A DNA stretch of 47,975 nt, taken from assembly GCA_019239445.1 (NCBI GenBank), contig JAFAZV010000082.1, positions 1 to 47,975 on the forward strand, written 5' to 3'. Position 1 is the first letter of the stretch. Every line of letters begins with the position of its first letter. The position numbers and the translations under genes are program-made. Positions 35,201 to 43,198 of this stretch are shown here, piece by piece. Below the pieces are notes generated by a model that saw only the letters and a list, made by a program, of their open reading frames with translations, was not told the DNA's origin and searched no databases. The stretch comes from Solirubrobacterales bacterium. Lineage in GTDB: Bacteria > Actinomycetota > Thermoleophilia > Solirubrobacterales > Solirubrobacteraceae.

Positions 35201-37127
35201 CGGGCGCGGTACGCGCATTGGTGCCACCGCGGCCGCGGTCGCGCTCGAGGAGACAAGGGCGAGCCCGCTCGGCCAAAAGCTTGGGCGGATGTTCGCGCAA
35301 GGGATCCCGGTGATCATCGCCGGCGGACTGCTGGTCACTGCCGCTGGTGTCCTGTGGGGCCGGCCTCTGGTGCCGCAGCTCGCGCTCGGGGCGAGCACGG
35401 CGATCGGCGCGGTGCCGGAGGGCCTGCCGCTGCTCGCCGGTGTCGCGCAAGCAGCGATTGCGCGGCGGCTCGCCTCCAGGAACGCGCTAGTGCGACGGCT
35501 CTCCGCCGTCGAAGCCCTAGGCCGGGTCGACGTCGCCTGCAGCGATAAAACCGGCACCCTGACAGAAGGAAAGCCGGCGCTGACCTACGTTGGCGATGCA
35601 ACCGGCGATGGCCGGCGCCCCGAGCGCTTGAGCGAGCCCCTGCGCTTCGTCCTCGAAGCCGCCGCGCTGGCCAGCCCTCCGGCCGACGCGCCCAGCCTGG
35701 ACTCGCATCCGACCGACGTCGCCGTCGTCGAGGGCGCACGTCTCGCCGGCCTCGATGTGATCGACGCGCCGCCGCGCGACGAGGAGGCGCCGTTTGAGCC
35801 CTCGCGTGGCTTCCATGCCACGCTGACCCGCGGGCAGCTGTTCATCAAGGGCGCGCCCGAGGTGCTCGTGGGGCGCTGTAACCGCATTCGCCGCGAGAAT
35901 CGCGACGAGGAGCTCACCCACGGCGACCGACAGGCCTTGCTCGATACGGCTGAGACCTTGTCGGCGCGCGGACTGAGGATTCTCATGGTGGCGGCCGGCG
36001 CGGGGGATGAGGACGCGGTCGACGATCCACGCGGGCTCACGGCGCTGGGCTTCGTGGGCATCAGCGATCCGCTGCGGCCGGGGGTTCTCGCGGCCGTCAG
36101 CCGGTGCGAGGCGGCCGGCGTGCGCGTGGTGATGCTCACCGGCGATCACCCGGCCACGGCCAGCGCGATCGCGCGAGAGGCCGGCCTCTCGCGCAACGGC
36201 CTCGATCTGCTGACTGGAGACGAGCTCGCGACGCTCGACAATTCGGAGCTCGAACGGCGCCTCGATACCGCACGCGTGGTCGCGCGCATCACCCCGCTCG
36301 ACAAGCTGCGCATCGTCGAGGCCTTGCAGCGCCGCGGCCACGTCGTCGCGATGACCGGAGACGGGGTCAACGACGCTCCCGCCCTTCGGCTGGCAGACGT
36401 CGGCGTGGCGATGGGCCGCAGCGGAACCGACGTGGCGCGGGAGGCGGCTGACGTCGTCCTCGCCGACGACGATTTCGCCACCCTGGTCGAGACGCTGGTC
36501 GAAGGGCGAGGCTTCTGGCACAACATCCGCCGCGCGCTGGGGCTCCTGTTGGGCGGCAACGCAGGCGAACTAGGCCTGATGATCGCGGCGGGCGTGAGCG
36601 GCCTCGCCGCCCCGCTCACAACTCGGCAGGTGCTGGCCGTCAACCTGGTGACGGACGTGCTGCCGGCGCTGTCGGTCGCGGTCCAGCAGCCGGAGCACCG
36701 GAACCTCGCAGCACTGGCGCGCGAGGGAACCGAGGCTCTCGACGCGCCGCTTCGGCGCGGCATCCTCAACCGCGCGGTGGCAACCGCGCTCCCGAGCTTC
36801 GGCGCCTATGCCCTGTCCGCACGCGGTGCCGCGCCCGCGCGCCAGCGAGCGGTCGCGTTCACCAGCATCGTCTCGACGCAGCTTGCGCAGACGCTCGATC
36901 TCGGCTACGCCGAAGGTCGCCTCAGCCCGGAAGTGCTGAGCGCCGTCGGCGGCTCAGCAGCGTTCGTCGGCGCCGCGCTGACCGTCCCGCCGGTGCAGAG
37001 CTTCCTTGGGCTCGCGCCGCCCACGCCGTTCGGCCTGGTGCTGTGCGCCGCCGCCGCACTAGCGTCGGTCGCGATCAGTCGCGCCCTCGGCGCGGGAAAC
37101 GGGAAGTATCGGACCACAGCGACATAA
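32265..37127 (+). CDS. Giant (1620-aa) cation-translocating P-type ATPase with N-terminal HMA-like and degenerate P1B-like regions (CtpI-like)
   Basis: TTG start. Two HMA-like repeats near the N-terminus; EAALTGES, AIGAVPEGLPLLAGVAQAA, DVACSDKTGTLT (Asp codon 35544-35546), MTGDGVNDAPALRLADVGVAMG. Confidence 0.93.
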   Translation: MSVFSPARDAPRIVHSLPGRIRVHVPRWRGADLTALERRLTSVTGVRRARASAQTQNVLVEFDPDLIDSDSILVAMRKLQPAARGARRGEGFRRRRAEDSSGTGAARGESGTGSDQAPSPREHREPHRRARIAVRGIDRDPELARRVVERLGRLPGISQVSASQLTGRVLVEYSEHLLDVEDLLGQVSNLELPELPGEDTPSHPLDPAPLIQSTARVVGSALGLGLIALRRATSGTDAPAGSGPGAGVAGAIGIIEGLPPVERRLEDLLGRNGAQLALSGMTIVGLSFAGSPLGLAVAGAGALRLMTTVRARRNTWRRYEERVSGAETAVPGCQVEIEPGERLPLAGTVLSGFGTAISASGEVVQAAPGERLDAGTRLSGGPVTVVLEAEPAFTPARRPTPPTPTVYDRYLSALPPISLAYAALSALLTRSPARALTALLLVNPRAAIIGAESADNGAAARVLRQGATVVGSRERRAITRPDALLLDSPRVVANGLSVHGVSAGHLDYNEAAVLALAAGVSAAAGSPWGPIFEREDAAEAVDGTFDGRGASAEIKGERWLLTPARQRRDPAERAACHVLELRPARARSAVGRIALALAPAPGLDQLLDTCRRLEVPVEVLGGAAPGAAALLSAHDIRAIPGDALERLRELQRQGAIVFIVSDASHAAEEFAECDLAIGLSSGRSGAFAARADLLAADLSSVAAIVEAGARRDLAVRDGVVASALSNLAGAAWGLGGQPRFERGSQATYVAALAAIGDAYVRLRGGRRTRSVTERLFDPEPERFGRLSVSEALSTLSSGRAGLSTEEAELRHTPDPAQRQRGALRGAILDQLSSPLTAVLAAGAGISLALGAGADTAMIAAVIGVNTLVGAWQERQAGRAAEALEQMSARTANVLRDGQVVTLDASELVPGDVITLAAGDRVAADARLIEAEELEVDEAALTGESMPVAKSADGGTDATRIVLEGSDVTVGTARAAVIAVGRGTRIGATAAAVALEETRASPLGQKLGRMFAQGIPVIIAGGLLVTAAGVLWGRPLVPQLALGASTAIGAVPEGLPLLAGVAQAAIARRLASRNALVRRLSAVEALGRVDVACSDKTGTLTEGKPALTYVGDATGDGRRPERLSEPLRFVLEAAALASPPADAPSLDSHPTDVAVVEGARLAGLDVIDAPPRDEEAPFEPSRGFHATLTRGQLFIKGAPEVLVGRCNRIRRENRDEELTHGDRQALLDTAETLSARGLRILMVAAGAGDEDAVDDPRGLTALGFVGISDPLRPGVLAAVSRCEAAGVRVVMLTGDHPATASAIAREAGLSRNGLDLLTGDELATLDNSELERRLDTARVVARITPLDKLRIVEALQRRGHVVAMTGDGVNDAPALRLADVGVAMGRSGTDVAREAADVVLADDDFATLVETLVEGRGFWHNIRRALGLLLGGNAGELGLMIAAGVSGLAAPLTTRQVLAVNLVTDVLPALSVAVQQPEHRNLAALAREGTEALDAPLRRGILNRAVATALPSFGAYALSARGAAPARQRAVAFTSIVSTQLAQTLDLGYAEGRLSPEVLSAVGGSAAFVGAALTVPPVQSFLGLAPPTPFGLVLCAAAALASVAISRALGAGNGKYRTTAT

Positions 37128-37136
37128 GGAGCAGCA

Positions 37137-37424
37137 ATGGCAGCAGATTCAGTTCACACCGTCGCGTCCGCCGGCCAGTCCGCCGGCCGGGCGATGGGCG
37201 ACGCGCTCAACGACGCCGGAAGCCTGGTCGCAAAGGCGGCGGCTCGCACGCGTGAGGAGGCTGAGGACATCTGGGCCGAAGCCAAGGACGTCGCGGGTAA
37301 GGACTCCGGGCAGGACGCGGCGGTGTACGTCGCGCTGGGCGCGACGGCGGCGACGGGCGTCGTCGGCTTACCGATGGCCGCCGCGCTTGGGGCCGGTTAT
37401 GCGATCCTGCGGCGCCGTCGCTGA
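37137..37424 (+). CDS. Small Ala-rich protein with C-terminal hydrophobic segment, downstream of the ATPase
   Basis: MAADSVHTVASAGQSAGRAMGDALNDAGSLVAKAAARTREEAEDIWAEAKDVAG...AAVYVALGATAATGVVGLPMAAALGAGYAILRRRR; AAGGAGC upstream. Confidence 0.72.
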   Translation: MAADSVHTVASAGQSAGRAMGDALNDAGSLVAKAAARTREEAEDIWAEAKDVAGKDSGQDAAVYVALGATAATGVVGLPMAAALGAGYAILRRRR

Positions 37425-37436
37425 CGTCTTTGCGCA

Positions 37437-38084
37437 TCAGTCAGAGGCTCGGGGCTCCTCGACGCAGTCGGCGTTGACATAGCCCGAGCGGAACGGCCTC
37501 GGCTCACCGGTCTGTTCGTCGTAGGTGTGGCGCCAGACACAGCCGGTGTCGTTTGCCAGCAGATGCACGGAGACGGAGGTTTCCGGCGAGGTCGTGCGTA
37601 CGCGGTGGACGTCGTCGCGCGGCGGTAGCAGCGCGTAGAAGTCACCGGGTTCGAGCGGCCGCCGGCGCAAGACCTCGAGGCCGCCGGTGACCGGCCGGTA
37701 GAACTCCTCATCCTGGTTTCCCCGGTATACGCCGACAAGTCCCCAAGCCAGGTGATCGTGCACCGGCGTCATCGCGCCGCTCGGCACGACGAGGCTGAAC
37801 AGCGATAACGACCGGTCGGCGGCGCGGAACGCGAGCCACTGCCCGATGCCGCCGCCCATGCCGCTCGCGCTCGAGGGCGCCTGGTGCTCGGAAGGGAGCC
37901 AATCCGGATCCGCGAGCAGCTCGGCGAACACGGGGCTGACGAGCTCGCAGGCCTGGCGGGGCGATTCTGCAGCGCGAATGCGCTCGCGCACGGCCGCGAC
38001 GAAGCTGCGCACGCGAGGCGTGTCCAACGCATATTGATCCTCGGCAAGTGGTGGCAGGCTCTGGTGCTCGTCGAAGTCACACAT
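37437..38084 (-). CDS. Cysteine dioxygenase-like (thiol dioxygenase) cupin
   Basis: LFSLVVPSGAMTPVHDHLAWGLVGVYRGNQDEEFYRPV ... EPGDFYALLPPRDDVHRVRTTSPETSVSVHLLANDTGCVWRHTYD. Confidence 0.82.
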   Translation of the reverse strand: MCDFDEHQSLPPLAEDQYALDTPRVRSFVAAVRERIRAAESPRQACELVSPVFAELLADPDWLPSEHQAPSSASGMGGGIGQWLAFRAADRSLSLFSLVVPSGAMTPVHDHLAWGLVGVYRGNQDEEFYRPVTGGLEVLRRRPLEPGDFYALLPPRDDVHRVRTTSPETSVSVHLLANDTGCVWRHTYDEQTGEPRPFRSGYVNADCVEEPRASD

Positions 38085-38238
38085 CGCAGGTCGTTCTCCT
38101 CAGCTCGCTGGCCGTTGCCTTTGGACCGTCGCCCACGCCAGAAGTGGCTGTTAGCTTATGCGCGCAGCGGCGGCCTGGAAGACGTTAGCTGCTGACCATG
38201 GAGGCGCCGGCGCCGTTCAATCGTGCGAGGACAGCGGA

Positions 38239-39051
38239 ATGTTTGACTGGTTGCATGCGCTCATGGGGCATCGGCGAGTTGTCGTGCCCGCCCTCGTGGT
38301 CTCAGGCGTCGTGCTGGTGCTCGCCGGGTGCGGCGCGAGCAGTCACGTCTCGAGCTCGGCCTCGGCGTCGGCCGGCGCTGGGTCGGCGGCGGCCGGCGGC
38401 GGCGCTTCGGCCAGCTCGGCCAGCTCGGCCAGCTCCGGAAGCGCTCAGTCGGACTCACCGCGCAGAGCACGGCCGCAGGCGATTGAGCCGGTCGCCGGCG
38501 ACCAGGGCGTGGCCGTCCAGCCAAACGCGCCGGTCGGGGACGTGAACGCGCACGCGCCGTCGCTCGAGCAGATCAGGTCCGAGCTGCGATTGGAGCTGGT
38601 CGCGGTGCGAACGACGAACGCGCGCTATATCAACCCGCTGCAGTACGTCAGCGTCTGGGGCCGGACCGACCAGGGCATCGACGCGACGATGCCGGTCGGG
38701 GCGCCGATTCTGGCGCCGTGCCGGGTCAAGATCCTTGGCGTGCTCCCGGACTGGTACGCCGGGCAGCCGCTCGTTTACTACGAGTTGCTCGAGGGTCCAG
38801 ACGCGGGAAAGATGCAGTACGTCTCCGAGCAGATCACCGGCATCGCACCCGTGGGGAGCGTGGTCCAGCAGGGTCAGCCGATCGCCCGTTATGCGGCGTC
38901 CGGGACCGCCATCGAGTTCGGGTGGGCGACGCTGTCGGGCGTGACGCTGGCGAAGGCTACGACTGGATACACCGAGGGTCAGGCCACTCCCGCGGGTCTT
39001 GCGGTCCGGGCGTGGCTGAACAGCCTCGGCGCGAACGCCGGCAACGGATGA
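38239..39051 (+). CDS. Putative secreted lipoprotein with Ser/Ala-rich linker
   Basis: MFDWLHALMGHRRVVVPALVVSGVVLVLAGCGASSH lipobox (LAGC), then SSSASASAG... linker and a folded C-terminal region. Confidence 0.75.
   Translation: MFDWLHALMGHRRVVVPALVVSGVVLVLAGCGASSHVSSSASASAGAGSAAAGGGASASSASSASSGSAQSDSPRRARPQAIEPVAGDQGVAVQPNAPVGDVNAHAPSLEQIRSELRLELVAVRTTNARYINPLQYVSVWGRTDQGIDATMPVGAPILAPCRVKILGVLPDWYAGQPLVYYELLEGPDAGKMQYVSEQITGIAPVGSVVQQGQPIARYAASGTAIEFGWATLSGVTLAKATTGYTEGQATPAGLAVRAWLNSLGANAGNG
38408..38434 (+). repeat. 9-bp tandem repeat x3 (cggccagct) encoding Ala-Ser linker
   Basis: cggccagct cggccagct cggccagct read directly. Confidence 0.9.
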
Positions 39052-39096
39052 TGGTTCGACGCTGACGACGACGCCGGCCGCGGACGCGGCTGGCGC

Positions 39097-39603
39097 CTAC
39101 TGGGAGGGTGCGTCGAGGAGCGGCCGCGAACCGTCGTCGGCGAGCGCGCTCAGCGCCGCCGCCGTCCGACGCACGTCGTCGATCAGACGCTGGCGGGCCT
39201 GCGAGAGGGACATCATTTCCGCCTCCAAGGCCTGTACCTGGAGCTTCGCCTCCTCGCTGAGTGCGGCTGCGTAGGAGGCGGCATCCGCGATAACCGTGTT
39301 GGCGTGCGTCTGGGCGAGCCGCATCGTGTGCTGGGCCTCGTCGTGCGCGGCGACCAGGATCGAGGACGTCTGCTCACCGATGCGATCGATTTCGACCGCG
39401 ACCTCATCCCGCGCGGAGGCCTGCGCCCGTGCGCCGGCAAGCTGCCGCTTGAGGTCGGCAAGCTCCGCCTCGAGGTCGGCCACGTGGGCGTCGACGGAAT
39501 CGCAGTCGTAGCCCTGCCGGTTGATCGGAAACCTCGGCAGGACCCGGTTGCCGTTGGGCCTCGGGTCGTCTTCGGCTGGCCGCGCGCGGCGATGGCCGAG
39601 CAT
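39097..39603 (-). CDS. DivIVA-like coiled-coil protein
   Basis: FPINRQGYDCDSVDAHVADLEAELADLKRQLAGARAQ ... VAAHDEAQHTMRLAQTHANTVIADA. Start uncertain (39603 or 39714). Confidence 0.68.
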   Translation of the reverse strand: MLGHRRARPAEDDPRPNGNRVLPRFPINRQGYDCDSVDAHVADLEAELADLKRQLAGARAQASARDEVAVEIDRIGEQTSSILVAAHDEAQHTMRLAQTHANTVIADAASYAAALSEEAKLQVQALEAEMMSLSQARQRLIDDVRRTAAALSALADDGSRPLLDAPSQ

Positions 39604-40037
39604 CGAGAACTGCGTGCCGGGCGAGCGCCGCTTGGGATGCCGATCGACGGTAGGACGGCCTGGTTCGAAGCTTTCCACTCGTTCCACTCCTTGCGCCAGT
39701 TGCGAACGAACCACGAACTGTTCGGCGGCTTGGGGCGAAACCCTGGGGCGCCGTCCGGGTGCCAGGGATCGTGCAGGTCGGACGTCCGCAGGTCCTCGTC
39801 GGCGTGCGCGTCACGCCGCCGGCGTGCGGCGGCGCCGACTCAGATGGCTGGCGGGTTCGGGTTTGGTGGAAGCGGCGCCGGGCCGGGCGTGGGCGTCGGA
39901 GGCGCCGGGTCGGGGCCTGGCGCGGGTGGCGCCGGGCTCGGCGGCGCGGGCGGCGGAGTGCCTGGCCCGGGCGGAGGCCCAGGGATCGAGCCGATGGACA
40001 TGAGGGCGGGCTTCCCTGCGCTGAAGACGTCAAACCC

Positions 40038-40082
40038 GCCGGTCAGCAGAACGCAAACCAGCCGGTCAGCAGAACGCAAACC
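40038..40082. repeat. 23-bp tandem direct repeat x2
   Basis: gccggtcagcagaacgcaaacc at 40038-40059 and again at 40061-40082. Confidence 0.9.
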
Positions 40083-40176
40083 CGTCGGCCAATGGCGAGC
40101 TGCGCGCTCACGAGCTCGGGCGCAACCCGGCAGCCGTCCCTGGCTCGCCGGGCTAGCGCTCGAGAAGAATCGACTG

Positions 40177-40785
40177 CTACTTCAGCGTCGGCTTGACCGT
40201 GGCCGTGCCGAGCGTGGCGCCGGCCGAGACCACGTGCTTACCCGCGAGCTGGTTGACCAGCCCCGCCGTCGCCGCGGTGATCTTCACCGTACCGGTGGCG
40301 GTGCCGTTGCTGAGGCTCACGTTGGTGATCCGCGCGACGCGAACCGTCGCGAACCGAGTGACAGAAATGCACCGCAGACGCAGGTGACGCGCACCGTAAC
40401 GGTGACAGACCTTGATCGTGCGCCCCCGCACGAGCGCCAAGAGTGAAACACCGCTGCGGTCAGAAACGATTGTCGGCCGGCGGACGTTGACGGTCCGCGT
40501 GCCGTTTGACAGTGAAAGCCCGCCCGAGTGACGAATCACGCCGCGCAGAGTATTCGTGTTGAGGAATCCGCCCGTGATGGGGAACGTGAAAGTCGTTCCC
40601 GACGCGGTGGCCGGTGCCAGCGGCGTAGCCGTGATGTGGTTGTCACTGAGCACTTTCGCGGCCGCGGCCGAGACACTGATCTGGGTCGTTCCACCCGTCA
40701 CCTTCGACGTCGCCGCGCTGGCAACACCGGGCACGGCAAGAGCCATCGCTGTGATTACAGCGACGATCGTTCGGGTGCGAGTCAT
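40177..40785 (-). CDS. Secreted protein with signal peptide, possibly HtaA-like
   Basis: MTRTRTIVAVITAMALAVPGVASAATSKVTGGTTQISVSAAAAKVLSDNHITATPLAPATASGTTFTFPITGGFLNTNTLRGVIRHSGGLSLSNGTRTVNVRRPTI, a repeated beta-strand pattern like HtaA-type domains. Confidence 0.75.
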   Translation of the reverse strand: MTRTRTIVAVITAMALAVPGVASAATSKVTGGTTQISVSAAAAKVLSDNHITATPLAPATASGTTFTFPITGGFLNTNTLRGVIRHSGGLSLSNGTRTVNVRRPTIVSDRSGVSLLALVRGRTIKVCHRYGARHLRLRCISVTRFATVRVARITNVSLSNGTATGTVKITAATAGLVNQLAGKHVVSAGATLGTATVKPTLK

Positions 40786-41000
40786 AAGCCTCCCTTTTCC
40801 CGAGGTTGGATTGTCGAGGGCACAGAACACGGCGTAGGTACAGGAGTTGCGGCGCGTGAGGCGGGCAAGCCAGGCCGCCGCCGGCGTTCGACGACCGTGC
40901 GCGCTCGTGGTGGCGCCGGCGCTCGACGACCGTGGGCGCGCGCCGTGGCACTCGCGTGCAACGTGCGCCGCTGCTGCCCGCCCAACTAGCATCGACGCAG

Positions 41001-41633
41001 ATGGCGGACTGGGTGACGATCTCCTCCCTCGCCACCGCTGGTGGAACGCTCGTGCTGGCGGTGGCGACATTCAGCTCGGTGAGGTCGGCTAACCGTTCGG
41101 CGCGCGTGGCGGAGCGCTCGTTGCTGGCTGGACTGCGGCCCCTCTTGATTCCGTCGCGCGAGGACGATCCCGTCGAGCGCGTGGGCTTCGGCGACGGGGA
41201 GATACTGACCGTGCCGGGCCACGGCGGCGCAATTCGCTACGCGCAGGGCAACGTCTACGTCGCCATCGCGGTTCGCAACGGCGGAAACGGACTGGCCGTG
41301 ATCCATGGCTGGCGTGCCCAGACGGTGCCGGGTTCAAGTAACGAACGCCCCGACTTGGGCGATTTCCGCCGGCAGCAGCGTGACCTGTACATCCCGGCCG
41401 GAGACTCGGGCTTCTGGCAAGGAGCGATTCGCGACCGGGGGGACCGCGACTACGACGCGTTGCGCGTGGCGGCCGGCAAGGGCGAGCGCATCTTCGTGGA
41501 CCTCCTCTACGGCGACCACGAAGGTGGCCAGCGCACGATCACGCGCTTCAGCGTCTCGCCCTGGCCAGATGTGGAAGGCGAACGCGCCGAAGTCCTGCGG
41601 TACTGGAACGTCGACCGCGAGGATCCGCGCTGA
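41001..41633 (+). CDS. Hypothetical protein with N-terminal TM segment
   Basis: MADWVTISSLATAGGTLVLAVATFSSVRSANRSARVAERSLLAGLRPLLIPS..., consistent coding over 210 codons. Confidence 0.75.
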   Translation: MADWVTISSLATAGGTLVLAVATFSSVRSANRSARVAERSLLAGLRPLLIPSREDDPVERVGFGDGEILTVPGHGGAIRYAQGNVYVAIAVRNGGNGLAVIHGWRAQTVPGSSNERPDLGDFRRQQRDLYIPAGDSGFWQGAIRDRGDRDYDALRVAAGKGERIFVDLLYGDHEGGQRTITRFSVSPWPDVEGERAEVLRYWNVDREDPR

Positions 41634-41685
41634 TCGTTCACGCTGTTGCACCGTCGGCCCCGGTCGGGCGGGTAACCTCAGGGCG

Positions 41686-42144
41686 GTGTCGTATACGACC
41701 GCGCAGGCGCGAGAGCGCATCCTTCGTGAGTTGGGACTGGCTGCAAGCCAGATCGGGCTAGCGCTCGACTACCTGAGTGAGGCGTACGAGCAGGTGGACG
41801 CGAACCTCGCCGACCAGCTCGAAGAGACGCTGTTCGCTCCAGTGCAGGCCGCCTACGCCCGCGCCCGGCGAACCGCCACCGAGTTCGTTTCGCGCCACGC
41901 GCTGGCCGAGCGGGACGGGAGCCTGCCCGCTGCACCCTCGCGCCCGCATGGCCCGGCGGCGCTGATCGAAGCCGCCAGTCACGCGGTCGAACGGGCCGAT
42001 CAATGGATCGGTGAGCTGCAGGATTCCATGCTCCCGGTCGAGGTCGGCGACGAGGCGCTGCGAGCCGGCCTCGCCGACACACGCTCGCTGCTGAGCGCTT
42101 TGCCGACGCGTGCGCGCGAGCTTGTGCGAATCCTCGGGCGCTGA
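41686..42144 (+). CDS. Hypothetical alpha-helical protein
   Basis: VSYTTAQARERILRELGLAASQIGLALDYLSEAYEQVDANLADQLEETLFAPVQAAYARARRTA... Confidence 0.72.
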   Translation: MSYTTAQARERILRELGLAASQIGLALDYLSEAYEQVDANLADQLEETLFAPVQAAYARARRTATEFVSRHALAERDGSLPAAPSRPHGPAALIEAASHAVERADQWIGELQDSMLPVEVGDEALRAGLADTRSLLSALPTRARELVRILGR

Positions 42145-42201
42145 ATCCGTCGCTGTCGCTCGAGGCCCGCTTCGCCCCAAGCCGCTCGCGCGCTCGCGCG
42201 G

Positions 42202-43086
42202 TCAGGCTCTCAAGACGCTGAGCGCCGCGACGCCCAGGATCACGGTGCAGACGCCGGCCAGCTGGATCCGGGTGAGACGTTCGCCGAACAACCAATACGC
42301 CCCGATCGCGGCCAGCGAAGCGAACTGGGAGGACACGACGGCGGTGATCGCGATCCCGTGCCTGGAGCCCAGGATGAAGGAAAAGAAGCCCACAACCTCG
42401 CCCACCGCTGCCGCCAGCACGAGCGGGACGGCGCGTCTGGGCAGCCGGAGCTTGCCCGCGAGGCCGAGTGGCAGCGCGAGCGCGACCGTCCCCACGAGAC
42501 GCGCGGCCAGGACCACCCACGCGGACGGCACCTCGGCGCCGGCGCGGGCAGTCGCGTAGAGGCTGGCCCCGAACGACAATGCGGCGATCAGCGCCAGGGC
42601 CGCCGCGCGTGTGTGGCGTAGGCGGCCGGCGACGTCGCGTGTGCGGCCGGCAGCGTCGCTCGCGAGGTCAGCCTCGGCGGTCGGCAGCGAAGACAGGACG
42701 ACCCCGAGGACGATTACGGCGAGTGTCACGCCGACCGCCGGTTGGAGCGTCTCACCCGCCAGCAGCGCAATCACCGCCGCAATAGCGCCCTCGGTCGAGG
42801 TCAGCGGCACGACCAGGGAAACCTGGCCGATGCGCAGCGCAGCGTAGGTGAGGATCAGGCCGGCGACATTGCCTGCGCCGGCGAGGGCGAGCCATCCAGC
42901 CGCGGAGCCGGTCACGCGCGACGGGACGCCGTGGACGAGCGCGATCGGCGCAGTCAGCACCAGGCCGATTGCCATCACCCACGCAACCACGCAGACGGGT
43001 TCCATCATCCGGCTCGAGCGCGACGAGCAGAGCATCGATATGGCCCAGGCTGTGGCGGCGCCGAGGCCGCCGAGCACCGCGATCAC
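42202..43086 (-). CDS. EamA/DMT-family transporter
   Basis: MIAVLGGLGAATAWAISMLCSSRSSRMMEPVCVVAWVMAIGL ... two EamA-like halves. Confidence 0.87.
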   Translation of the reverse strand: MIAVLGGLGAATAWAISMLCSSRSSRMMEPVCVVAWVMAIGLVLTAPIALVHGVPSRVTGSAAGWLALAGAGNVAGLILTYAALRIGQVSLVVPLTSTEGAIAAVIALLAGETLQPAVGVTLAVIVLGVVLSSLPTAEADLASDAAGRTRDVAGRLRHTRAAALALIAALSFGASLYATARAGAEVPSAWVVLAARLVGTVALALPLGLAGKLRLPRRAVPLVLAAAVGEVVGFFSFILGSRHGIAITAVVSSQFASLAAIGAYWLFGERLTRIQLAGVCTVILGVAALSVLRA

Positions 43087-43198
43087 GACGACGCCGCCGG
43101 GAGCTTGCGGCGCGGACGGCGCCTGGCTTCGCGCCGGGTTGGGCTCATGCCGGCTTTCCGATTCGCGGCACTAGACTGCTCCGTGTGGAGAGGGACCC

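Noticed and set aside
34299-35450. 383-aa - strand ORF inside the giant ATPase
   Set aside because: Shadow of the ATPase coding strand with Arg/His-rich composition.
38408-38434. 9-bp tandem repeats as a CRISPR-like or mobile signature
   Set aside because: No unique spacers; they simply encode an Ala-Ser linker.
39304-40446. 380-aa + strand ORF
   Set aside because: Arg/Gly-rich shadow reading across the antisense of a coiled-coil gene, a low-complexity tract and the signal-peptide protein; no start context or homology.
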